This document shows, piece by piece, positions 5,127 through 11,242 of a stretch of 13,240 bases of DNA. Every line of letters begins with the position of its first letter. The first letter of the stretch is position 1. A program made the translations under genes and the position numbers. The notes beneath the pieces are model-generated. The model saw only the letters and a program-made list of their open reading frames with translations, was not told the origin of the DNA and did no database searches. Origin of the DNA: DASWHR01 sp036398095. GTDB lineage: Bacteria > Actinomycetota > AC-67. The DNA lies in assembly GCA_036398095.1 (NCBI GenBank), contig DASWHR010000142.1:1-13240 (forward strand), written 5' to 3'.

Positions 5127-6832
5127 TCTCACAGGCCTGGGAGCGTCTGCGCCCACGAACCTCCGACTATCGCCACCCGGAAGCGAAACCCCGCATCGAC
5201 GTGCTGGCCGGACTCACGGTCGCCGTCGTCGCGCTCCCCCTCGCGCTCGCCTTCGGCGTTACTGCCGGACTCGGCGGCCGCGCCGGACTGATCACCGCGA
5301 TCACCGCCGGCGTGGTCGCCGCCATCTTCGGCGGCTCCGACGTTCAAGTGTCGGGGCCGACCGGCGCCATGACCGTCGTTCTCGTTCCTATCGTCGCGCG
5401 CTACGGCCCCGACGGTGTGATGATCGTGGGGCTGATCGCCGGACTCATCATGCTGGCCGCTGCCGTCCTGCGGCTGGGACGCGCCGTGTCGTATATGCCG
5501 TGGCCGGTCGTCGAAGGATTCACCGCCGGCATCGCGATCATCATCTTCCTCCAGCAAGTTCCCTCGTTCCTGGGAATCGCCAAACCCGAAGGCGAAAATG
5601 CCGCGGCCGTGGCCGTGCGTGCCCTCGCGCGTTCTGCCGGCGCCGCTCCCGCCGCGATCGCGGTCGCGCTGACCGTCATCGTGGTGATGGTCGCGGTGTC
5701 CAAAGTGCGGCGCGCGCTACCGGCATCCCTGATCGCCGTCGGCGCCGGAACGCTTCTGGCGTGGGCCGCCGGTCTGGACGTCGCCACCATCGGAGCGATC
5801 CCGACCACGTTTCCCGCCCCGGATCTGCCGAGCCTGACCGGCATCAACGTGCAGCACCTCCTCGGCCCCGCGTTCGCCGTGGCGGCGCTCGCCGCGATCG
5901 AATCCCTGCTGTCGGCGAAAGTCGCCGACGGAATGGCCGACGGCCGCACGCACGATCCCGACCGCGAGCTGCTCGGCCAAGGACTCGCGAACGTCGTCTC
6001 GCCGATGTTCGGCGGCATGCCGGCGACCGGCGCGATCGCGCGCACCGCTGTGAACGTCCGTGCCGGCGCGCGGACACGCCTGAGCGCGATCGTGCACGGC
6101 GTCGCGCTGCTCGGAGCCGTCGTGCTGTTCGGAAGCACGCTGCGCGTCATCCCGATGGCCGCGCTCGCGGGCGTGCTGATGGTGACCGCGGCTCGCATGG
6201 TCGATCTGCACGCCGTCCGAATGCTCCTTCGATCCACCAAGAGCGACGCCGCCGTGCTCGCCATCACCACCGTCGCCACCGTCGCGTTCGATCTGGTCGT
6301 CGCCATCGAGGTCGGTGTCCTGGTCGCCGGCGGATTGGCGTTGCGCGCCGTCGCGTCGTCCACGTTGCTGGAACAAGAGCCGGTCGCGCCGGCGACGATC
6401 TCGGCCGGCGACGAGGAACGGCTCCTGCACGATCACATCGTCGCGTATCGCTTGGACGGGGCGCTGTTCTTCGGCGCGGCGCAGCGGTTCTTGACCGAGC
6501 TGGCGGCGATCGCATCGGTGCGCGTCGTCGTGCTCCGGCTGTCGCATCTGCAGATGCTCGACGCGACCGGCGCGCAGGCGCTCGGCAACATCGCCTCCGA
6601 GCTGGAATCCCGCGGCATCACGGTGCTGCTCGGCGAGGTTCGACCGCGCCACGCCCGGCTGCTGAGCGCGGTCGGGACGCTGCGACAGTTGTCGAACGAG
6701 AGCCACATCTTTCCCACGCTCGACGAGGCGCTCGCCCACGCCCGGGCCCACGTCTCGGCCGCCGCGCACCCGGTTTCGGCCCCCGCGGCCCCCGCGACGC
6801 CCACACCTGCACCGGCACCGGCACCGGCCTGA
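5123..6832 (+). CDS. SulP-family anion transporter with STAS domain
   Basis: The product is 569 residues with a TTG start supported by GGAGGA 9 nt upstream and by the TTGA overlap with arsR. Residues of about 25-410 are the multi-pass SulP membrane domain. It contains DVLAGLTVAVVALPLALAFG and the family signature SGPTGAMT at 77-84. Residues of about 430-545 form a cytoplasmic STAS domain. Its DATG at about 480 occupies the place where anti-sigma-factor antagonists carry the phosphorylated DSSG. The last 25 or so residues are an Ala/Pro tail encoded partly by CACCGG repeats. SulP proteins move sulfate, bicarbonate or other anions, usually with Na+ or H+. The sequence alone does not tell the substrate, and no carbonic anhydrase or sulfate-assimilation gene is adjacent. 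Being coupled to arsR, it is presumably induced when that repressor leaves the promoter. Confidence 0.93.
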   Translation: MISQAWERLRPRTSDYRHPEAKPRIDVLAGLTVAVVALPLALAFGVTAGLGGRAGLITAITAGVVAAIFGGSDVQVSGPTGAMTVVLVPIVARYGPDGVMIVGLIAGLIMLAAAVLRLGRAVSYMPWPVVEGFTAGIAIIIFLQQVPSFLGIAKPEGENAAAVAVRALARSAGAAPAAIAVALTVIVVMVAVSKVRRALPASLIAVGAGTLLAWAAGLDVATIGAIPTTFPAPDLPSLTGINVQHLLGPAFAVAALAAIESLLSAKVADGMADGRTHDPDRELLGQGLANVVSPMFGGMPATGAIARTAVNVRAGARTRLSAIVHGVALLGAVVLFGSTLRVIPMAALAGVLMVTAARMVDLHAVRMLLRSTKSDAAVLAITTVATVAFDLVVAIEVGVLVAGGLALRAVASSTLLEQEPVAPATISAGDEERLLHDHIVAYRLDGALFFGAAQRFLTELAAIASVRVVVLRLSHLQMLDATGAQALGNIASELESRGITVLLGEVRPRHARLLSAVGTLRQLSNESHIFPTLDEALAHARAHVSAAAHPVSAPAAPATPTPAPAPAPA

Positions 6833-6836
6833 CCCG

Positions 6837-6846
6837 GCACTAGTGC
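6837..6846. repeat. 10-bp palindrome between convergent stops
   Basis: GCACTAGTGC is a perfect palindrome lying 4 bp after the SulP stop and containing the PPOX stop codon (minus strand, 6842-6840). The convergent genes are only 7 bp apart, with no recognisable intrinsic terminator. Confidence 0.3.
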
Positions 6847-7229
6847 ACGACGACGTGCTCGGGTGCGATCAGGATCGTGACGCGAACCATCCCCTCGGCC
6901 AGCGGGAAATCGGTCCCGTGATACTTCTGCGACAGCCGGTTGATGACCTCGTCGGCACCGCCGGTCGTCCGTGAGACGACCGTGCCGCGAATCAGCACGT
7001 ACGAGTAGGGACGGTCGGGCATTCCGATCGACAGCGCGACCGGCGCGCCTTCGGTGAGCGCTCGTTCCTTTACTCGTCCCGCGGCGGTGTTGATCAGCAC
7101 GCGGCCGTCGTCGGTCGCGTCCACCCACACCGGCGTAACATGCGGCCGGCCCATATCGTCCACCAACGCCAGGTGCGCGAACGATCGGTCGCGCAGCAGC
7201 GCGACGACTTCGGGAGCCAGGTCCGTCAC
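6840..7229 (-). CDS. PPOX-class (pyridoxamine-phosphate-oxidase-like) F420/flavin-binding protein
   Basis: The product is 129 residues from GTG 7229. The frame is open further upstream, but there it overlaps the DUF523 gene and is not coding. The GTGA overlap with the DUF523 stop fixes the start. Features of the split-barrel PPOX fold are FAHLALVDDMGRPHVTPVWV (residues 17-36), LINTAAGRVKERAL (45-58, the phosphate-binding strand/loop) and YVLIRGTVV. This arrangement matches the family often annotated as PPOX-class F420-dependent enzymes in actinobacteria and chloroflexi. Such proteins bind F420, FMN or heme and reduce diverse substrates in the cytoplasm. Cofactor choice cannot be settled from sequence by eye. 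It is the last gene of a three-gene operon and converges on SulP. Confidence 0.85.
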   Translation of the reverse strand: MTDLAPEVVALLRDRSFAHLALVDDMGRPHVTPVWVDATDDGRVLINTAAGRVKERALTEGAPVALSIGMPDRPYSYVLIRGTVVSRTTGGADEVINRLSQKYHGTDFPLAEGMVRVTILIAPEHVVVH

Positions 7230-7672
7230 TCGGATACGTCCTCGTCCGATACGACGGTCACGCCCTCGCGTGCGAGCATCGCCGCGGCGACGCCGTCGCC
7301 GTCGCGCAGATGCTCGGTGAAGGTCCCGTCGTAGATCGCGCCGCACCCGCACGACGGGCTGCGAGCCTTGAGCACAGCGAGCGTCGCTCCCGATCGTCGC
7401 CCCGCGGCGACCGCGATCCGGGCGCCCATCAGGTACGCGTCGGTCACGTCGCTGCCGTTCGCATCCAGCACGCGCGCGCGTCCGTCGAGCACGTCGAAGC
7501 CGTCGCCGCCGTGGATCTCGGCTTCCGCGCGCGGGATCGGAAGGCCGCCGGCGACTTCGGGACACACCGGGACGGCGCGTCCCTGCGCGACCAGATCGAT
7601 CGCCCATCCGCGCGGCTTGCCTTCGCCCTTGTATGTGCATTCGACGCCGGCCAGGCACGCCGACAACAGCAC
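7226..7672 (-). CDS. DUF523 / TudS-type [4Fe-4S] thiouracil desulfidase
   Basis: The product is 148 residues from GTG 7672. The family signature is complete: LSACLAGVECTYKGEGKPRG at the N-terminus, VPVCPEVAGGLPIPRAEAEI in the middle and KARSPSCGCGAIYDGTF toward the end. DUF523 members studied so far (TudS, and the RudS fusion with DUF1722) use a [4Fe-4S] cluster held by three conserved cysteines to remove sulfur from thiouracil or thiouridine compounds. The three candidate ligands are the cysteines in SACL, VCPE and SPSCG. Two extra cysteines (VEC, and GC in SCGC) are nearby. The start is debatable. A strong GGAGG sits 9 nt before an in-frame CTG at 7696, which would add MKLPSDGP. GTG 7672 has no Shine-Dalgarno but lies 7 nt after the zinc-ribbon stop and gives the usual family N-terminus. 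The 3' end overlaps the PPOX start by 4 bp. Confidence 0.88.
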   Translation of the reverse strand: MLLSACLAGVECTYKGEGKPRGWAIDLVAQGRAVPVCPEVAGGLPIPRAEAEIHGGDGFDVLDGRARVLDANGSDVTDAYLMGARIAVAAGRRSGATLAVLKARSPSCGCGAIYDGTFTEHLRDGDGVAAAMLAREGVTVVSDEDVSE

Positions 7673-7679
7673 CGGGCCG

Positions 7680-7931
7680 TCAGAAGGGAGCTTCAGCGGG
7701 ACGCACCTCCTTCGCGTCGCCGCACTGCCGGCACACGACCATGCCGATCTGGATCTGCAGCCGTGTCGAGCCGCACGCCTCGCAACGCCGCAGGTCGCCG
7801 CTCCACGTGGGATGACGCTGCTGGCATTCGGGACACACAAGGATCTGCTCGTCGGCGATGACGCCGCGCGCCCACGGCGACGCGCCGCGCGCGGGATCCT
7901 GCTGGATGCGGCCACACCGGTAGCAAGGCAC
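7680..7931 (-). CDS. Small protein with four CxxC motifs (double zinc ribbon)
   Basis: The product is 83 residues from GTG 7931. Longer readings run into the palindrome at 7961-8003 and are less likely. Four CxxC pairs are visible: CYRC (residues 3-6), CPEC, CEAC and CRQC, enough for two zinc ribbons or rubredoxin-like knuckles. There is no enzyme motif, signal peptide or membrane segment. A leaderless start is supported by TAGAGT ending 7 nt before GTG. The stop lies 7 nt before the GTG of the TudS-like gene, and the tail of this gene carries a GGAGG that could serve it. This places it first in a three-gene operon. It may act as a metal-binding or nucleic-acid-binding partner of the desulfidase, but that is inference from position only. 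Confidence 0.75.
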   Translation of the reverse strand: MPCYRCGRIQQDPARGASPWARGVIADEQILVCPECQQRHPTWSGDLRRCEACGSTRLQIQIGMVVCRQCGDAKEVRPAEAPF

Positions 7932-7938
7932 GGCCTCT

Positions 7939-7944
7939 ACTCTA
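7939..7944 (-). promoter_or_regulatory. -10 element of the zinc-ribbon/TudS/PPOX operon
   Basis: TAGAGT on the minus strand ends 7 nt before GTG 7931. The matching -35 position falls inside the left arm of the palindrome at 7961-8003, where only a poor match (TTACAC) exists, so hairpin and promoter may interfere with each other. Confidence 0.4.
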
Positions 7945-7960
7945 CGGGTCTCGACCGACT

Positions 7961-8003
7961 GTGTGTAAGGATCGGACCGGAATCCGGTCCGGTTCTTACA
8001 CAC
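7961..8003. repeat. 43-bp palindrome (REP-like hairpin)
   Basis: GTGTGTAAG (7961-7969) mirrors CTTACACAC (7995-8003). Inside it CGGACCGGA (7973-7981) pairs with TCCGGTCCG across a central A-rich turn. As RNA nearly the whole 43 nt would fold into one stem of about 20 bp interrupted only by two G-U type pairs. It lies 9 nt after the stop of the peroxiredoxin and about 30 bp upstream of the zinc-ribbon start, both on the minus strand. No T-run follows on either strand, so it is not a standard intrinsic terminator. It could be a mobile palindromic repeat, a transcript-stabilising hairpin or a factor-binding site. No second full copy is seen in this window. Confidence 0.85.
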
Positions 8004-8012
8004 GGTGGCGCG

Positions 8013-8483
8013 TCAGACGGGGACGCCGAGACCGGCGAGCGCTTCGCGCCAGTTCGACTGGTCGCGCGCCTGCCAGTCCTCTTGGATCTCCATCCAGCGC
8101 AGAATCCCGTCCTTGTCGATCAGGAACGTGCCGCGCATCGACGATCCGGACGGTTCGTGGAACACCCCGTATGCCCGCGAGATTTCGCCGTGCGGCCAGA
8201 AGTCCGACACGAACTCGTTGACGTAGCCTTCGGCCTGCTTCCATGCCTTCAGCGTGAACGCCGAATCGGGCGACACGCCGAGCACCTCGACCTCATCCGA
8301 ACAGATGTCGGGCATCTCGTCGCGCATCTGGCAGAACTCGCCCGTGCACGTGCGCGAGAACGCGAACGGATAAAAGACCAGCAGCACGTGCTTGTTTCCG
8401 CGGTAATCGCTCAGCTTGACCGTCTGCCCGGCCGTCGAGCGGCCTTCGAAGTCGGGCGCCTCCGCCCCGATCTGCAATGCCAT
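8013..8483 (-). CDS. AhpE-type peroxiredoxin with an added Bcp-spaced cysteine
   Basis: The product is 156 residues. APDFEGR, HVLLVFYPFAFSRTCTGEFC, SDFWPHGEISRAYGVF and MRGTFLIDKDGILR match the AhpE subfamily described from mycobacteria. The peroxidatic cysteine is C46 in PFAFSRTC, with the conserved P39, S43 (in the Thr/Ser position) and the Arg of SSMRGTF. Classical AhpE is a 1-Cys enzyme. Here C51 stands 5 residues after C46, the spacing of the resolving cysteine in many Bcp/PrxQ enzymes, and C61 adds a third. The protein probably reduces hydrogen peroxide or organic and fatty-acid hydroperoxides in the cytoplasm. A strong GGGGAGG 8 nt before ATG 8483 and a -10-like TATCCT make this one of the few genes here with a conventional leader. 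Confidence 0.92.
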   Translation of the reverse strand: MALQIGAEAPDFEGRSTAGQTVKLSDYRGNKHVLLVFYPFAFSRTCTGEFCQMRDEMPDICSDEVEVLGVSPDSAFTLKAWKQAEGYVNEFVSDFWPHGEISRAYGVFHEPSGSSMRGTFLIDKDGILRWMEIQEDWQARDQSNWREALAGLGVPV

Positions 8484-8491
8484 CTGCTCAT

Positions 8492-8516
8492 CCTCCCCGT
8501 GATGTGGAAAAGGATA
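8492..8516 (-). promoter_or_regulatory. -10 box and Shine-Dalgarno of the peroxiredoxin gene
   Basis: TATCCT (8516-8511) could be the -10, and GGGGAGG (8498-8492) is a near-perfect Shine-Dalgarno 8 nt before ATG 8483. The -35 region shows no consensus. Confidence 0.5.
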
Positions 8517-8541
8517 CGCGCGAGCCCCGCAGGCGGCGAAT

Positions 8542-11193
8542 TCAGCCGAAGTAGGCGGCGCGGTCGCGGAGCAGATGCGCAGCGGTGCGCGTGGCGAACG
8601 CCATGATCGTCACCTGCGGGTTGACGGTCGGGCATCCGGGCAGCATCGATGCGTCGGCGACGAACAAGCCCGGCACGTCGTGGGACTCGCCCCACGGATC
8701 GACGACCGTGGTCGCCGGATCGGCGCCCATCCGCGCCGTGCCCACCGGATGGAACGCCGTCAGCTTCAACGCCGACGGCTTCACGGACTCTTCGCGCAGA
8801 TCCGCCACGTCTTCGGCGCTGGTGACCCACGGAATCGATTGCAGGCCGGTGAAGACGGCCTTCGCGCCGGCGGCCAGAAACACCTCGGCCATGTGCGACA
8901 GACCCAGCACGATCTTGCGCGTATCCACGTTGTTGAGCCGGTAGGTCACCAGCGGCTCGCCGCGCCGGCGGCGACGCACGCGCCCGTGAGACGTATCCGA
9001 GACGAACAATCCAGCGGTCGCGATGTAGGGGAAGCGCGCAAGCATGTTCTTGAACTTCTCGCCCGATCCGGGAAGTGATCCGGCCGACACGCCCGGCACG
9101 GCGGACGTCACTTCGATCATCAGATCGTCGGAAGCGTGCCAGTCGTCCACCATGTAGGACTGCAACGTTCCGCGCCACGAATAGATGGGCTCTTCGAAGA
9201 TGGCACCGAGCCCGGCGGCCGGATGGATCCGCAGGTTCCGGCCGAGCATCCCCGAGCGGTTCGCCAGCGCGCTCGCCTGCAACAGCACAGGCGTGTGCAG
9301 CGCGCCGGCCGACAGCACCACGACCTTCGACGCGATCCGCAACGTGGCGACGCGGCGGCCGCGATCGTCCAGGATGCCCGCCTCGACGCCGGCGGCGCGT
9401 CCGTCGTCCACGACAACGCGCTCGACGGCGCAGCGCGCGTAGATCGTCGCGCCGGCGCGCTGGGCGCGCGGCAGATAGGACACGTGCGTGGACTGCTTCG
9501 CGTCCGAGGGGCAGCCGAACGCGCAGACGCCACAGCCGCGGCAGCCTTGAATGCCGCGCTGCAGCGGCGCTCCGTGCAAGCCCAGCGCCTCGACGCCGCG
9601 GCGAAAGATGCGAGCGTTCTGGCCGATCACCTCTTCGGGGACCGGCTTGACGTGAAGGATGCGCTCGACGCGCTCGAAGATCGGCCGCATCGCGGCGGGG
9701 TCGATCGCTTCGATCCCGAACTCGGCCTCCCACGCGTTCAAAACCTGATCGGGAGTGCGGAAGCACGTGCCGGCATTCACGAGCGTCGTGCCTCCGACGG
9801 CCTTGCCGGTCGGAATGGGGATCAACGGCCGGCCGACGGCGATGGTCGTTCCGTTCGCGCGATAGAAGCGGCGCACTCGCTCCCACGGCGGTCCCGCGAA
9901 GTCGCGCCTGGTAAACAGCCCGCCTTCTTCGACGACGATCACCGACAGGCCGGCTTCCGCCAGCTCCTTCGCAGCGGCGGCGCCGCCGGCGCCCGAACCG
10001 ACCACCACGACATCGCACTCTTCGTAGTGATCACGGTCCAGCGCCGGCCACGAGATCACCTCCAGCGGCGGCGCGTCGCGCACCGGGTCGCTCGTCTCGC
10101 ACGAGTAGGAGAAGCCGATGGTCTGCTCGACCTGCGGCGTCGAGGCGAACTCGTTGGCGGCGACGGTCTTGAGCAGCGTGACGGCGTTGCGCACGATCGG
10201 GTTGCGGGCGGCGAGGGCGCGCTCGACCCAGGCGGCTGCGGTGTCCGGCGGAAGCTTCGAAAGGCGCCGCCCGCGCGTCGCCATCGGCGCGCGATCGACC
10301 AAGCCGATGAGGCGTTCGAGGTTGGTTCGCACCTCGGGGTCGAGCTGCGTCATCGCCGCGTCGATTCGCTCGGCGACGCCGGTCTCGCGAGCCGACCACG
10401 GCAGGTCGCCGCCGGCGGGGATCAGCGCATCGCAGAACGCGCGGAGCGCGGCCAGGCGCCGGCGCGACAAGTTTCCGGCGGGCTCGGACCGGGGCGGGAT
10501 GTCGGCCGCGACCGCAGCGGCCGGCGACGGGACCGGCGACTGGGCCGGCGACTCGGCCGGTGACTGGGGCGCATCGTCGACGCGATTGGCGGCGAAGACG
10601 AACTCGTCGATCTCGGGTGCTTTGAAGTCTCGGCGGCGCGGAGCACGATCAATCGGCGGACGGTCCTTCCGCGGCTTGAGCGGCTCGGCCGCCACCTGGG
10701 GCTCACGCTCTGGCTCTGGCTCTGGCTCTGGTTCGGGTTCGGGTTCGGGTTCGGGTTCGGGCTCGGGCTCGGGTTTCGGCTCGGGTTTCGGCTCGGGTTT
10801 GGGCTCGGGTTCCGGTTCCGGCTCCGGCTCCGGCTCCGGCTCGGGAACGATGGCCACCGGTTCCGGTTCAGGCGTGGGGACTTCGGCCTCAGGTTCGGGC
10901 TCAGGCTTGGCGCGGAGATGCTCGCTGCCGCGGCCGAGCTCCTCGGCGACGCGGGACAACGACTCGGCGACGCGGCTCAGCCCATCAACTGCCGGCGCGT
11001 CGGCGTCCCCATCGGCACCCTCATCCGGGCCCCCCGTGTCGGCACGAATGTCGCGGGCCGGTTCGTCCACAGCTTCGTCCATCGAGGCTTCATCGTCGAC
11101 CGGTTCCCGGACGAGTTCCTGCTCTGATGCGGAGTCGCCTGCATCGAGCGAGTCGGCCGGATCGCTCTCGTGGTCGCGCACGCCGCGATTCAT
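8542..11193 (-). CDS. GMC oxidoreductase with N-terminal gluconate-dehydrogenase-subunit-3-like region and long acidic/Pro-Glu linker
   Basis: The product is 883 residues; a typical GMC enzyme has 500-600. Residues 1-95 are acidic and look disordered. Residues 117-162 are an uninterrupted Pro-Glu/Pro-Lys tract, followed by a QSPA/ESPA-type repeat near 208-224. Residues of about 243-365 (RRRLAALRAFCDALIPAGGDLPW onward) resemble the gluconate 2-dehydrogenase subunit 3 / long-chain alcohol oxidase N-terminal region. The FAD Rossmann motif VVVGSGAGGAAAAKELAEAG starts near 393, and AVGGTTLVNAGTCFR is the GMC signature. GCRGCGVCAFGC at about 549-560 is a cysteine cluster like that of long-chain alcohol/sterol oxidases. 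HPVGTARMG (about 814) and NPQVTIMAFA (about 857) carry the catalytic His and Asn. The probable substrate is a long-chain or cyclic alcohol, unproven. No signal peptide is seen. It is transcribed from a -35/-10 pair just upstream and lies downstream of gpsA. Confidence 0.9.
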   Translation of the reverse strand: MNRGVRDHESDPADSLDAGDSASEQELVREPVDDEASMDEAVDEPARDIRADTGGPDEGADGDADAPAVDGLSRVAESLSRVAEELGRGSEHLRAKPEPEPEAEVPTPEPEPVAIVPEPEPEPEPEPEPEPKPEPKPEPKPEPEPEPEPEPEPEPEPEPEPEREPQVAAEPLKPRKDRPPIDRAPRRRDFKAPEIDEFVFAANRVDDAPQSPAESPAQSPVPSPAAAVAADIPPRSEPAGNLSRRRLAALRAFCDALIPAGGDLPWSARETGVAERIDAAMTQLDPEVRTNLERLIGLVDRAPMATRGRRLSKLPPDTAAAWVERALAARNPIVRNAVTLLKTVAANEFASTPQVEQTIGFSYSCETSDPVRDAPPLEVISWPALDRDHYEECDVVVVGSGAGGAAAAKELAEAGLSVIVVEEGGLFTRRDFAGPPWERVRRFYRANGTTIAVGRPLIPIPTGKAVGGTTLVNAGTCFRTPDQVLNAWEAEFGIEAIDPAAMRPIFERVERILHVKPVPEEVIGQNARIFRRGVEALGLHGAPLQRGIQGCRGCGVCAFGCPSDAKQSTHVSYLPRAQRAGATIYARCAVERVVVDDGRAAGVEAGILDDRGRRVATLRIASKVVVLSAGALHTPVLLQASALANRSGMLGRNLRIHPAAGLGAIFEEPIYSWRGTLQSYMVDDWHASDDLMIEVTSAVPGVSAGSLPGSGEKFKNMLARFPYIATAGLFVSDTSHGRVRRRRRGEPLVTYRLNNVDTRKIVLGLSHMAEVFLAAGAKAVFTGLQSIPWVTSAEDVADLREESVKPSALKLTAFHPVGTARMGADPATTVVDPWGESHDVPGLFVADASMLPGCPTVNPQVTIMAFATRTAAHLLRDRAAYFG
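10519..10566 (-). repeat. Four 12-bp tandem units inside the GMC gene
   Basis: Four near-identical 12-bp units (plus-strand form GGCCGGCGACTG with 1-2 changes) run head to tail. On the coding strand they encode QSPA, ESPA, QSPV and PSPA, a Ser-Pro spacer between the Pro-Glu tract and the folded part. Confidence 0.75.
10708..10845 (-). repeat. Hexanucleotide repeat encoding a 46-residue Pro-Glu/Pro-Lys tract
   Basis: Twenty-three consecutive 6-bp units (plus-strand forms GGCTCT, GGTTCG, GGCTCG, GGTTTC/GGTTTG and GGTTCC/GGCTCC) encode PE dipeptides, with three PK near the middle. Blocks of identical units sit together (for example the GGTTCG and GGCTCC runs), which points to slippage expansion. 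Length variation between strains is likely. Confidence 0.9.
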
Positions 11194-11202
11194 CCAGGTG
11201 CG

Positions 11203-11231
11203 AGCCTACGATGAAGGCATCCCACCTGCAA
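11203..11231 (-). promoter_or_regulatory. Promoter of the GMC oxidoreductase gene
   Basis: TTGCAG (11231-11226) and TAGGCT (11208-11203) on the minus strand are exactly 17 bp apart. The -10 ends 9 nt before ATG 11193, leaving a leader of about 3 nt and no Shine-Dalgarno. The -35 lies within 20 bp of the gpsA stop, so GMC has its own promoter although it follows gpsA. Confidence 0.6.
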
Positions 11232-11242
11232 TGACGGCTGCG

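Noticed and set aside
5500..6843. 447-codon plus-strand frame and long minus-strand frames over SulP
   Set aside because: They are shadow frames; the SulP and STAS motifs are only in the 5123 frame.
7961..8003. Intrinsic terminator for the peroxiredoxin gene
   Set aside because: The stem is strong, but no U-tract follows on the minus strand, so I list it only as a palindrome.
8411..10018. 535-codon minus-strand frame overlapping the GMC gene
   Set aside because: It is an Arg-rich out-of-frame shadow typical of high-GC DNA; the real frame carries all GMC motifs.
9136..10563. 475-codon plus-strand frame
   Set aside because: It is antisense to the GMC gene, Arg/Asp/His-rich and without recognisable domains.
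10519..10845. CRISPR-like array
   Set aside because: The repeats are 6 and 12 bp, contiguous and in frame, with no spacers.
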